Shown here one piece after another: positions 38,480 to 50,700 of a DNA stretch of 64,000 nucleotides (position 1 is its first letter; each line of letters begins with the position of its first letter). The DNA lies in NCBI GenBank assembly GCA_023053575.1, contig JAKZAP010000160.1, positions 1-64,000 of the forward strand, written 5' to 3'. Source of the DNA: Branchinecta lynchi (lineage: Eukaryota > Arthropoda > Branchiopoda > Anostraca > Branchinectidae). Both the position numbers and the translations under genes were made by a program. Below the pieces are notes generated by a model, which was not told the origin of the DNA, did not search any database, and saw only the letters and a list, made by a program, of their open reading frames with translations.

Positions 38480-41400
38480 GTGAGAAAACAAACCTTGTGT
38501 GAAAACAAACCTTGTGGGAAAACAAACCTTGTGGGAAAACAAACCTTATGGGGAAACAAACCTTGTGGGAAAACCAACCTTGTGAGAAAACTAACGTTGT
38601 GGGAAAACCAACCTTGTGGGAAAACCAACCTAGAGGAAATACAAATCTTGAGGGAAAACAAACCTTGTGGGAAAACAAACCTTGTGGGAAAGACAACCTT
38701 ATGGGAAAACCAAAACAGTGGGAAAACAAACCTTGTGAGAAAACACACCTTGTGGGAAAACAAACCTTGTGGGGAAACAAACCTTGTGGGAAAACAAACA
38801 TTGTGTTAAATCAGACCTTGTGGGAAAACTAACCTTGCGGGAAAACCAACCTTGTGGGAAAACCAACCTTGTGGGAAAACCAACCTTGCGGGAAAACCAA
38901 CCTTGTGGGAAAACAAACCTTATGGGAAAACAAACCTTGTGGGGAAACAAACCTTGTGGGAAAACCAACCTTGCGGGAAAGCGAACCTTTTGGGAAAACC
39001 AACACAGTGGGAAAACAAACCTTGTGAGAAAACAATCCTTGTGGGAAAACAAACCTTGTGGGGAAACAAACCTTGTGGGGAAACAAACCTTGTGAGGAAA
39101 CGGGAAAACTAACCTTGTGGGAAAACAAACCTTGCGGGAAAACCAACCTTGTGGGAAAACAAACCTTGTGGGGAAACAAACCTTTCGGGAATACCAACCT
39201 TGTGGGAAAACAAACCTTGTGGGAAAACAAACCTTGTGGGAAAACAAACCTTGTGGGAAAACAAACCTTGTGGGGAAACAAAACTTGTGGGGAAACAAAC
39301 CTTATGAGAAAACAAACCTTGTCGGAAAACCAACCTTATGGGGAAAGAAACCCTGCGGGAAAACCAACCTTGGGGGAAAACAAACCTTGTGGGAAAACAA
39401 ACCTAGTGGGAAAAACAACCTAGTGGGAAAACAAACCTTGTGAGAAAACAAGCCTTGTGGGAAAACCAACCTAGTGGGAAAAACAACCTAGTGGGAAAAC
39501 AAACCTTGTGAGAAAACAAACCTTGTCGGAAAACCAACCTTATGGGGAAAGAAACCCTTCGGGAAAACCAACCTTGGGGGAAAACCAACCTTGTGGGAAA
39601 ACCAACCTTGTGGGAAAGCAAACCTTTTGGGAAAACCAACACAGTGGGAAAACAAACCTTGTGAGAAAAAAATCCTTGTGGGAAAACAAACCTTGTGGAG
39701 AAACAAACCTTGTGGGAAAACTAACCTTTTGGGAAAACAAACCCTGCGGGAAAACCAGCCTTGTGAGAAAACAAACCTTGTGTGAAAACAAACCTTGTGG
39801 GAAAACAAACCTTGTGGGAAAACAAACCTTATGGGGAAACAATCCTTGTGGGAAAACCAACCTTGTGAGAAAACTAACGTTGTGGGAAAACCAACCTTGT
39901 GGGAAAACCAACCTAGAGGAAATACAAATCTTGAGGGAAAACAAACCTTGTGGGAAAACAAACCTTGTGGGAAAGACAACCTTATGGGAAAACCAAAACA
40001 GTGGGAAAACAAACCTTGTGAGAAAACACACCTTGTGGGAAAACAAACCTTGTGGGGATACAAACCTTGTGGGAAAACAAACATTGTGTTAAATCAGACC
40101 TTGTGGGAAAACTATCCTTGCGGGAAAACCAACCTTGTGGGAAAACCAACCTTGTGGGAAAACCAACCTTGCGGGAAAACCAACCTTGTGGGAAAACAAA
40201 CCTTATGGGAAAACAAACCTTGTGGGGAAACAAACCTTGTGGGAAAACCAACCTTGCGGGAAAGCGAACCTTTTGGGAAAACCAACACAGTGGGAAAACA
40301 AACCTTGTGAGAAAACAATCCTTGTGGGAAAACAAACCTTGTGGGGAAACAAACCTTGTGGGGAAACAAACCTTGTGAGGAAACGGGAAAACTAACCTTG
40401 TGGGAAAACAAACCTTGCGGGAAAACTAACCTTGTGGGAAAACAAACCTTGTGGGGAAACAAACCTTTCGGGAATACCAACCTTGTGGGAAAACAAACCT
40501 TGTGGGAAAACAAACCTTGTGGGAAAACAAACCTTGTGGGAAAACAAACCTTGTGAGAAAACAAACCTTGTGGGGAAACAAACCTAGTGGGAAAACAAAC
40601 CTTGTGAGAAAACAAACCTAGTGGGAAAAACAAACTAGTGGGAAAACAAACCTTGTGAGAAAACAAGCCTTGTGGGAAAACCAACCTAGTGGGAAAAACA
40701 ACCTAGTGGGAAAACAAACCTTGTGAGAAAACAAACCTTGTCGGAAAACCAACCTTATGGGGAAAGAAACCCTTCGGGAAAACCAACCTTGGGGGAAAAC
40801 CAACCTTGTGGGAAAACCAACCTTGTGGGAAAGCAAACCTTTTGGGAAAACCAACACAGTGGGAAAACAAACCTTGTGAGAAAAAAATCCTTGTGGGAAA
40901 ACAAACCTTGTGGAGAACAAACCTTGTTGGAAAACTAACCTTTTGGGAAAACAAACCCTGCGGGAAAACCAGCCTTGTGAGAAAACAAACCTTGTGTGAA
41001 AACAAACCTTGTGGGAAAACAAACCTTGTGGGAAAACAAACCTTATGGGGAAACAAACCTTGTGGGAAAACCAGCCTTGTGAGAAAACTAACGTTGTGGG
41101 AAAACCAACCTTGTGGGAAAACCAACCTAGAGGAAATACAAATCTTGAGGGAAAACAAACCTTGTGAGAAAACAAACCTTGTGGGAAAGACAACCTTATG
41201 GGAAAACCAAAACAGTGGGAAAACAAACCTTGTGAGAAAACACACCTTGTGGGAAAACAAACCTTGTGGGGAAACAAACCTTGTGGGAAAACAAACATTG
41301 TGTTAAATCAGACCTTGTGGGAAAACTAACCTTGCGGGAAAACCAACCTTGTGGGAAAACCAACCTTGTGGGAAAACCAACCTTGCGGGAAAACCAACCT

Positions 41401-44400
41401 TGTGGGAAAACAAACCTTATGGGAAAACAAACCTTGTGGGGAAACAAACCTTGTGGGAAAACCAACCTTGCGGGAAAGCGAACCTTTTGGGAAAACCAAC
41501 ACAGTGGGAAAACAAACCTTGTGAGAAAACAATCCTTGTGGGAAAACAAACCTTGTGGGGAAACAAACCTTGTGGGGAAACAAACCTTGTGAGGAAACGG
41601 GAAAACTAACCTTGTGGGAAAACAAACCTTGCGGGAAAACCAACCTTGTGGGAAAACAAACCTTGTGGGGAAACAAACCTTTCGGGAATACCAACCTTGT
41701 GGGAAAACAAACCTTGTGGGAAAACAAACCTTGTGGGAAAACAAACCTTGTGGGAAAACAAACCTTGTGGGAAAACAAACCTTGTGGGGAAACAAAACTT
41801 GTGGGGAAACAAACCTTATGAGAAAACAAACCTTGTCGGAAAACCAACCTTATGGGGAAAGAAACCCTGCGGGAAAACCAACCTTGGGGGAAAACAAACC
41901 TTGTGGGAAAACAAACCTAGTGGGAAAAACAACCTAGTGGGAAAACAAACCTTGTGAGAAAACAAGCCTTGTGGGAAAACCAACCTAGTGGGAACAACAA
42001 CCTAGTGGGAAAACAAACCTTGTGAGAAAACAAACCTTGTCGGAAAACCAACCTTATGGGGAAAGAAACCCTTCGGGAAAACCAACCTTGGGGGAAAACC
42101 AACCTTGTGGGAAAACCAACCTTGTGGGAAAGCAAACCTTTTGGGAAAACCAACACAGTGGGAAAACAAACCTTGTGAGAAAAAAATCCTTGTGGGAAAA
42201 CAAACCTTGTGGAGAAACAAACCTTGTGGGAAAACTAACCTTTTGGGAAAACAAACCCTGCGGGAAAACCAGCCTTGTGAGAAAACAAACCTTGTGTGAA
42301 AACAAACCTTGTGGGAAAACAAACCTTGTGGGAAAACAAACCTTATGGGGAAACAAACCTTGTGGGAAAACGAACCTTGTGAGAAAACTAACGTTGTGGG
42401 AAAACCAACCTTGTGGGAAAACCAACCTAGAGGATATAAAAATCTTGAGGGAAAACAAACCTTGTGGGAAAACAAACCTTGTGGGAAAGACAACCTTATG
42501 GGAAAACCAAAACAGTGGGAAAACAAACCTTGTGAGAAAACACACCTTGTGGGAAAACAAACCTTGTGGGGATACAAACCTTGTGGGAAAACAAACATTG
42601 TGTTAAATCAGACCTTGTGGGAAAACTAACCTTGCGGGAAAACCAACCTTGTGGGAAAACCAACCTTGTGGGAAAACCAACCTTGCGGGAAAACCAACCT
42701 TGTGGGAAAACAAACCTTATGGGAAAACAAACCTTGTGGAGAAACAAACCTTGTGGGAAAACTAACCTTTTGGGAAAACAAACCCTGCGGGAAAACCAGC
42801 CTTGTGAGAAAACAAACCTTGTGTGAAAACAAACCTTGTGGGAAAACAAACCTTGTGGGAAAACAAACCTTATGGGGAAACAATCCTTGTGGGAAAACCA
42901 ACCTTGTGAGAAAACTAACGTTGTGGGAAAACCAACCTTGTGGGAAAACCAACCTAGAGGAAATACAAATCTTGAGGGAAAACAAACCTTGTGGGAAAAC
43001 AAACCTTGTGGGAAAGACAACCTTATGGGAAAACCAAAACAGTGGGAAAACAAACCTTGTGAGAAAACACACCTTGTGGGAAAACAAACCTTGTGGGGAT
43101 ACAAACCTTGTGGGAAAACAAACATTGTGTTAAATCAGACCTTGTGGGAAAACTAATCTTGCGGGAAAACCAACCTTGTGGGAAAACCAACCTTGTGGGA
43201 AAACCAACCTTGCGGGAAAACCAACCTTGTGGGAAAACAAACCTTATGGGAAAACAAACCTTGTGGGGAAACAAACCTTGTGGGAAAACCAACCTTGCGG
43301 GAAAGCGAACCTTTTGGGAAAACCAACACAGTGGGAAAACAAACCTTGTGAGAAAACAATCCTTGTGGGAAAACAAACCTTGTGGGGAAACAAACCTTGT
43401 GGGGAAACAAACCTTGTGAGGAAACGGGAAAACTAACCTTGTGGGAAAACAAACCTTGCGGGAAAACTAACCTTGTGGGAAAACAAACCTTGTGGGGAAA
43501 CAAACCTTTCGGGAATACCAACCTTGTGGGAAAACAAACCTTGTGGGAAAACAAACCTTGTGGGAAAACAAACCTTGTGGGAAAACAAACCTTGTGAGAA
43601 AACAAACCTTGTGGGGAAACAAACCTAGTGGGAAAACAAACCTTGTGAGAAAACAAACCTAGTGGGAAAAACAAACTAGTGGGAAAACAAACCTTGTGAG
43701 AAAACAAGCCTTGTGGGAAAACCAACCTAGTGGGAAAAACAACCTAGTGGGAAAACAAACCTTGTGAGAAAACAAACCTTGTCGGAAAACCAACCTTATG
43801 GGGAAAGAAAACCTTCGGGAAAACCAACCTTGGGGGAAAACCAACCTTGTGGGAAAACCAACCTTGTGGGAAAGCAAACCTTTTGGGAAAACCAACACAG
43901 TGGGAAAACAAACCTTGTGAGAAAAAAATCCTTGTGGGAAAACAAACCTTGTGGAGAACAAACCTTGTTGGAAAACTAACCTTTTGGGAAAACAAACCCT
44001 GCGGGAAAACCAGCCTTGTGAGAAAACAAACCTTGTGTGAAAACAAACCTTGTGGGAAAACAAACCTTGTGGGAAAACAAACCTTATGGGGAAACAAACC
44101 TTGTGGGAAAACCAACCTTGTGAGAAAACTAACGTTGTGGGAAAACCAACCTTGTGGGAAAACCAACCTAGAGGAAATACAAATCTTGAGGGAAAACAAA
44201 CCTTGTGGGAAAACAAACCTTGTGGGAAAGACAACCTTATGGGAAAACCAAAACAGTGGGAAAACAAACCTTGTGAGAAAACACACCTTGTGGGAAAACA
44301 AACCTTGTGGGGAAACAAACCTTGTGGGAAAACAAACATTGTGTTAAATCAGACCTTGTGGGAAAACTAACCTTGCGGGAAAACCAACCTTGTGGGAAAA

Positions 44401-46222
44401 CCAACCTTGTGGGAAAACCAACCTTGCGGGAAAACCAACCTTGTGGGAAAACAAACCTTATGGGAAAACAAACCTTGTGGGGAAACAAACCTTGTGGGAA
44501 AACCAACCTTGCGGGAAAGCGAACCTTTTGGGAAAACCAACACAGTGGGAAAACAAACCTTGTGAGAAAACAATCCTTGTGGGAAAACAAACCTTGTGGG
44601 GAAACAAACCTTGTGGGGAAACAAACCTTGTGAGGAAACGGGAAAACTAACCTTGTGGGAAAACAAACCTTGCGGGAAAACTAACCTTGTGGGAAAACAA
44701 ACCTTGTGGGGAAACAAACCTTTCGGGAATACCAACCTTGTGGGAAAACAAACCTTGTGGGAAAACAAACCTTGTGGGAAAACAAACCTTGTGGGAAAAC
44801 AAACCTTGTGGGGAAACAAAACTTGTGGGGAAACAAACCTTATGAGAAAACAAACCTTGTCGGAAAACCAACCTTATGGGGAAAGAAACCCTGCGGGAAA
44901 ACCAACCTTGGGGGAAAACAAACCTTGTGGGAAAACAAACCTAGTGGGAAAAACAACCTAGTGGGAAAACAAACCTTGTGAGAAAACAAGCCTTGTGGGA
45001 AAACCAACCTAGTGGGAACAACAACCTAGTGGGAAAACAAACCTTGTGAGAAAACAAACCTTGTCGGAAAACCAACCTTATGGGGAAAGAAACCCTTCGG
45101 GAAAACCAACCTTGGGGGAAAACCAACCTTGTGGGAAAACCAACCTTGTGGGAAAGCAAACCTTTTGGGAAAACCAACACAGTGGGAAAACAAACCTTGT
45201 GAGAAAAAAATCCTTGTGGGAAAACAAACCTTGAGGAGAAACAAACCTTGTGGGAAAACTAACCTTTTGGGAAAACAAACCCTGCGGGAAAACCAGCCTT
45301 GTGAGAAAACAAACCTTGTGTGAAAACAAACCTTGTGGGAAAACAAACCTTGTGGGAAAACAAACCTTATGGGGAAACAAACCTTGTGGGAAAACGAACC
45401 TTGTGAGAAAACTAACGTTGTGGGAAAACCAACCTTGTGGGAAAACCAACCTAGAGGATATAAAAATCTTGAGGGAAAACAAACCTTGTGGGAAAACAAA
45501 CCTTGTGGGAAAGACAACCTTATGGGAAAACCAAAACAGTGGGAAAACAAACCTTGTGAGAAAACACACCTTGTGGGAAAACAAACCTTGTGGGGATACA
45601 AACCTTGTGGGAAAACAAACATTGTGTTAAATCAGACCTTGTGGGAAAACTAACCTTGCGGGAAAACCAACCTTGTGGGAAAACCAACCTTGTGGGAAAA
45701 CCAACCTTGCGGGAAAACCAACCTTGTGGGAAAACAAACCTTATGGGAAAACAAACCTTGTGGGGAAACAAACCTTGTGGGAAAACCAACCTTGCGGGAA
45801 AGCGAACCTTTTGGGAAAACCAACACAGTGGGAAAACAAACCTTGTGAGAAAACAATCCTTGTGGGAAAACAAACCTTGTGGGGAAACAAACCTTGTGGG
45901 GAAACAAACCTTGTGAGGAAACGGGAAAACTAACCTTGTGGGAAAACAAACCTTGCGGGAAAATTAACCTTGTGGGAAAACAAACCTTGTGGGGAAACAA
46001 ACCTTTCGGGAATACCAACCTTGTGGGAAAACAAACCTTGTGGGAAAACAAACCTTGTGGGAAAACAAACCTTGTGGGAAAACAAACCTTGTGAGAAAAC
46101 AAACCTTGTGGGGAAACAAACCTAGTGGGAAAACAAACCTTGTGAGAAAACAAACCTTGTGGGAAAACCAACCTTATGGGAAAACAAACCTAGTGGGAAA
46201 ACAAACCTTGTGGGGAAACTAA
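38480..46222 (+). repeat. Higher-order repeat block, alternating units of about 1,283 and 1,214 bp
   Basis: The marker unit GTTAAATCAG occurs at 38,805, 40,088, 41,302, 42,602, 43,129, 44,343 and 45,626. Spacings of 1,283 and 1,214 bp recur, giving a dimeric 2,497-bp unit interrupted by a 1,300 + 527 bp stretch. Each unit carries the diagnostic GAGGAAACGGGAAAAC monomer and most carry GGAATACCAACC; TTGTCGGAAAACC and GAGGAAATACAAATC or GAGGATATAAAAATC also recur. The spacings are not multiples of 17 because of fixed indels such as the AGGAAACGGG unit. Confidence 0.75.
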
Positions 46223-47141
46223 CCTTTCGGGAAAACCAACCTTGTGGGAAAACAAACCTTGTGGGAAAACAAACCTTGTGGGAAAACAAACCTTGTGGGA
46301 AAACAAACCTTATGGGAAAACAAACCTTGTGGGGAAACAAACCTTGTGGGAAAACCAACCTTGCGGGAAAGCGAACCTTTTGGGAAAACCAACACAGTGG
46401 GAAAACAAACCTTGTGGGAAAACCAACCTTGCGGGAAAACCAACCTTGGGGTAAAACAAAGCTTGTGGGAAAACAAACCTTGTGGGAAAACCAACCTAGT
46501 GGGAAAAACAACCTAGTGGGAAAACAAACCTTGTGAGAAAACAAACCTTGTGGGAAAACCAACCTTATGGGGAAAGCAACCCTGCGGGAAAACCAACCTT
46601 GTGGGAAAACCAACCTTGTGGGAAAGCGAACCTTTTGGGAAAACAAACACAATGGGAAAACAAACCTTGTGGGAAAACCAACCTTGCGGGAAAACTAACC
46701 TTGGGGGAAAACGAACCTTGTGGGAAAACAAACATTGTGGGGAAACAAACCTAGTGGGAAAACAAACCTTGTGAGAAAACAATCCTTGTGGGAAAACAAA
46801 CCTTGTGGGGAAACAAACCTTGCGGGAAAACTAACCTTGTGGGAAAACAAACCCTGCGGGAAAACCAACCTTGTGGGAAAACCAACCTTGTGGGGAAACA
46901 AACCTTTCGGGAAAACCAACCTTGTGGGAAAACAAACCTTGTGGGAAAACAAACCTTATGGGGAAAGCAACCCTGCGGGAAAACCAACCTTGTGGGAAAA
47001 CCAACCTTGTGGAAAAGCGAACCTTTTGGGAAAACCAACAAAGTGGGAAAACAAACCTTGTGGGAAAAACAACCTTGCGGGAAAACCAACCTTGGGGGAA
47101 AACAAACCTTGGGGGAAAACAAACCTTGTGGGAAAACCAAC

Positions 47142-47511
47142 TTTGTTTTCTCACAAGGTTTGTTTTCCCACTGTTTTGGTTTTCCCACAAGGTTGGCTTT
47201 CCCACAAGAATTGTTTTCCCACAAGGTTTGTTTTCCAACTAGGTTGGTTTTCCCAAAAGGTTCGCTTTCCCACAAGGTTGGTTTTCCCACAAGGTTGGTT
47301 TTCCCGCAGGGTTTGTTTTCCCATAAGGTTGGTTTTCCCATAAGGTTGGTTTTCCCACAAGGTTTGTTTTCCCACAAGGTTTGTTTTCCCACAAGATTTG
47401 TTTTCTCACTAGGTTGGTTTTCCCACAAGGTTGGTTTTCCCTCAAGGTTAGTTTAAAAACAAGGTTGGTTTTCCCACAAGGTTTGTTTCCCCACAAGGTT
47501 TGTTTTCCCAC
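47142..47511 (-). repeat. Inverted block of the 17-bp satellite, first copy
   Basis: At 47,141/47,142 the plus strand changes from GGGAAAACCAAC to TTTGTTTTCTCACAAGG. From there to 47,511 the array reads as the reverse complement (TTGTTTTCCCACAAGGT), about 22 monomers. The variant order on the minus strand includes AAAGCCAACC and CTAGTGAGAAAACAAATC, which resemble the 52-55 kb subfamily rather than the adjacent forward array. An unusual CCTTGTTTTTAAACTAACC unit lies near 47,450. Confidence 0.92.
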
Positions 47512-47671
47512 TGTGACGCCCTGATACAAACAAGACAAATCACAAAGAAACAAAGTATATATTCTTCCAACTGTACAAGATCTTGACCAACTCAGCACTG
47601 CTAGATAACTGTCAATAATACTGCTAAACATATCACTCCTTGATTATTCCATTCAAACCCTGAGCGTTACA
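47512..47671 (+). repeat. Putative 160-bp LTR with TGTGACGC/GCGTTACA ends
   Basis: The short imperfect inverted ends, the length and a TATA-like stretch near 47,557 fit a small Ty3/gypsy-type LTR. That assignment is inferred from general features only, since I do not recognise the family. CGTTAC and GTAACG, eight bases apart across the right end, also form a perfect 6-bp inverted repeat. Confidence 0.4.
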
Positions 47672-47676
47672 CAGAG

Positions 47677-47694
47677 TGGTAACGGGGGACTTGC
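47677..47694 (+). other. Possible tRNA primer binding site
   Basis: TGGTAACGGGGGACTTGC follows the putative LTR after five bases. Its complement would end in CCA, as a tRNA 3' end does (TCCCCCGTTACCA). No particular tRNA is recognised. The same sequence is at 51,814-51,831; in the third island (54,447) one base differs, GGGGGTCTTGC. Confidence 0.3.
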
Positions 47695-47735
47695 CCGCTA
47701 GACAGTGGCGAAAACTATGTTTTTGGTAGTTTCCC

Positions 47736-50700
47736 AAAACTAACCTTTTGGGAAAACAAACCCTGCGGGAAAACCAACCTTGTGAGAAAACAAACCTAGT
47801 GGGAAAAACAAACTAGTGGGAAAACAAACCTTGTGAGAAAACAAGCCTTGTGGGAAAACCAACCTAGTGGGAAAAACAACCTAGTGGGAAAACAAACCTT
47901 GTGAGAAAACAAACCTTGTCGGAAAACCAACCTTATGGGGAAAGAAAACCTTCGGGAAAACCAACCTTGGGGGAAAACCAACCTTGTGGGAAAACCAACC
48001 TTGTGGGAAAGCAAACCTTTTGGGAAAACCAACACAGTGGGAAAACAAACCTTGTGAGAAAAAAATCCTTGTGGGAAAACAAACCTTGTGGAGAACAAAC
48101 CTTGTTGGAAAACTAACCTTTTGGGAAAACAAACCCTGCGGGAAAACCAGCCTTGTGAGAAAACAAACCTTGTGTGAAAACAAACCTTGTGGGAAAACAA
48201 ACCTTGTGGGAAAACAAACCTTATGGGGAAACAAACCTTGTGGGAAAACCAACCTTGTGAGAAAACTAACGTTGTGGGAAAACCAACCTTGTGGGAAAAC
48301 CAACCTAGAGGAAATACAAATCTTGAGGGAAAACAAACCTTGTGGGAAAACAAACCTTGTGGGAAAGACAACCTTATGGGAAAACCAAAACAGTGGGAAA
48401 ACAAACCTTGTGAGAAAACACACCTTGTGGGAAAACAAACCTTGTGGGGAAACAAACCTTGTGGGAAAACAAACATTGTGTTAAATCAGACCTTGTGGGA
48501 AAACTAACCTTGCGGGAAAACCAACCTTGTGGGAAAACCAACCTTGTGGGAAAACCAACCTTGCGGGAAAACCAACCTTGTGGGAAAACAAACCTTATGG
48601 GAAAACAAACCTTGTGGGGAAACAAACCTTGTGGGAAAACCAACCTTGCGGGAAAGCGAACCTTTTGGGAAAACCAACACAGTGGGAAAACAAACCTTGT
48701 GAGAAAACAATCCTTGTGGGAAAACAAACCTTGTGGGGAAACAAACCTTGTGGGGAAACAAACCTTGTGAGGAAACGGGAAAACTAACCTTGTGGGAAAA
48801 CAAACCTTGCGGGAAAACTAACCTTGTGGGAAAACAAACCTTGTGGGGAAACAAACCTTTCGGGAATACCAACCTTGTGGGAAAACAAACCTTGTGGGAA
48901 AACAAACCTTGTGGGAAAACAAACCTTGTGGGAAAACAAACCTTGTGGGGAAACAAAACTTGTGGGGAAACAAACCTTATGAGAAAACAAACCTTGTCGG
49001 AAAACCAACCTTATGGGGAAAGAAACCCTGCGGGAAAACCAACCTTGGGGGAAAACAAACCTTGTGGGAAAACAAACCTAGTGGGAAAAACAACCTAGTG
49101 GGAAAACAAACCTTGTGAGAAAACAAGCCTTGTGGGAAAACCAACCTAGTGGGAACAACAACCTAGTGGGAAAACAAACCTTGTGAGAAAACAAACCTTG
49201 TCGGAAAACCAACCTTATGGGGAAAGAAACCCTTCGGGAAAACCAACCTTGGGGGAAAACCAACCTTGTGGGAAAACCAACCTTGTGGGAAAGCAAACCT
49301 TTTGGGAAAACCAACACAGTGGGAAAACAAACCTTGTGAGAAAAAAATCCTTGTGGGAAAACAAACCTTGAGGAGAAACAAACCTTGTGGGAAAACTAAC
49401 CTTTTGGGAAAACAAACCCTGCGGGAAAACCAGCCTTGTGAGAAAACAAACCTTGTGTGAAAACAAACCTTGTGGGAAAACAAACCTTGTGGGAAAACAA
49501 ACCTTATGGGGAAACAAACCTTGTGGGAAAACGAACCTTGTGAGAAAACTAACGTTGTGGGAAAACCAACCTTGTGGGAAAACCAACCTAGAGGATATAA
49601 AAATCTTGAGGGAAAACAAACCTTGTGGGAAAACAAACCTTGTGGGAAAGACAACCTTATGGGAAAACCAAAACAGTGGGAAAACAAACCTTGTGAGAAA
49701 ACACACCTTGTGGGAAAACAAACCTTGTGGGGATACAAACCTTGTGGGAAAACAAACATTGTGTTAAATCAGACCTTGTGGGAAAACTAACCTTGCGGGA
49801 AAACCAACCTTGTGGGAAAACCAACCTTGTGGGAAAACCAACCTTGCGGGAAAACCAACCTTGTGGGAAAACAAACCTTATGGGAAAACAAACCTTGTGG
49901 GGAAACAAACCTTGTGGGAAAACCAACCTTGCGGGAAAGCGAACCTTTTGGGAAAACCAACACAGTGGGAAAACAAACCTTGTGAGAAAACAATCCTTGT
50001 GGGAAAACAAACCTTGTGGGGAAACAAACCTTGTGGGGAAACAAACCTTGTGAGGAAACGGGAAAACTAACCTTGTGGGAAAACAAACCTTGCGGGAAAA
50101 TTAACCTTGTGGGAAAACAAACCTTGTGGGGAAACAAACCTTTCGGGAATACCAACCTTGTGGGAAAACAAACCTTGTGGGAAAACAAACCTTGTGGGAA
50201 AACAAACCTTGTGGGAAAACAAACCTTGTGAGAAAACAAACCTTGTGGGGAAACAAACCTAGTGGGAAAACAAACCTTGTGAGAAAACAAACCTTGTGGG
50301 AAAACCAACCTTATGGGAAAACAAACCTAGTGGGAAAACAAACCTTGTGGGGAAACTAACCTTTCGGGAAAACCAACCTTGTGGGAAAACAAACCTTGTG
50401 GGAAAACAAACCTTGTGGGAAAACAAACCTTGTGGGAAAACAAACCTTATGGGAAAACAAACCTTGTGGGGAAACAAACCTTGTGGGAAAACCAACCTTG
50501 CGGGAAAGCGAACCTTTTGGGAAAACCAACACAGTGGGAAAACAAACCTTGTGGGAAAACCAACCTTGCGGGAAAACCAACCTTGGGGTAAAACAAAGCT
50601 TGTGGGAAAACAAACCTTGTGGGAAAACCAACCTAGTGGGAAAAACAACCTAGTGGGAAAACAAACCTTGTGAGAAAACAAACCTTGTGGGAAAACCAAC

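Larger units (their letters stand above)
1..47141 (+). repeat. 17-bp satellite array, forward orientation (main block)
   Basis: Continuous head-to-tail tandem repeat with consensus AACCTTGTGGGAAAACA, the last base alternating between A and C. At 17 bp each this block holds about 2,770 monomers. Common variants are CTTGCGGG, CTTGTGAG, CTAGTGGG, CTTATGGG, CCTTTCGGG, CCCTGCGGG, CTTGGGGG, GGGGAAAC, AAAGCGAACC and AACACAGTGGG. They recur in fixed order and define higher-order repeats. The plus strand is rich in A. No stretch over about 100 bp departs from the monomer. Open frames on both strands are by-products: 17 is not divisible by 3, so all frames give the same 17-residue cycle, and frames stop where GTGAG gives TGA or CTAACC gives TAA. 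I do not recognise this satellite family. Confidence 0.97.
47512..47735 (+). mobile_element. LTR-like island (possible solo or partial LTR retrotransposon), first copy
   Basis: About 224 bp of non-satellite sequence interrupts the array. The first 160 bp (47,512-47,671) begin TGTGACGC and end GCGTTACA. These are imperfect inverted ends (7 of 8 positions) of the TG...CA type found in LTRs. A TATATA stretch lies near 47,557. Five bases further on, at 47,677, is TGGTAACGGGGGACTTGC, which starts with TGG as primer binding sites do. No target-site duplication is visible (CCAC/CCCAC on the left, CAGAG on the right), and no coding sequence follows. The left end overlaps satellite sequence (CCCACTGTG), so the TGTG start could be coincidental. 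Alternative: an unrelated unique fragment captured by the satellite. Confidence 0.5.
43640..47780 (+). repeat. 4,137-bp segmental duplication, first copy
   Basis: Every landmark from about 43,640 to 47,780 recurs exactly 4,137 bp downstream, including all higher-order markers, the orientation flip and the LTR-like island. I saw no base difference between copies at the sites compared. The left and right edges can be placed only within about 10 bp, because the junction sits in shared monomer sequence near 47,776-47,784. 4,137 is not a multiple of 17 because of the included island and indels. Confidence 0.85.

Noticed and set aside
1..47141. CRISPR array
   Set aside because: The repeats are contiguous 17-mers with no spacers, there are no cas genes, and the setting is eukaryotic-type satellite.
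47239..47631. A minus-strand 130-codon frame beginning MFSSIIDSYLAVLSWSRSC (repeated at 51,376-51,768)
   Set aside because: Only about 40 codons come from the island and the rest is inverted satellite. The third island does not preserve it, and the residues match no family I recognise.
47676..47735. tRNA gene or tRNA-derived SINE in the island
   Set aside because: Short inverted repeats are present (CGTTAC/GTAACG, AAACTA/TAGTTT), but there is no recognisable A box/B box pair and no cloverleaf.
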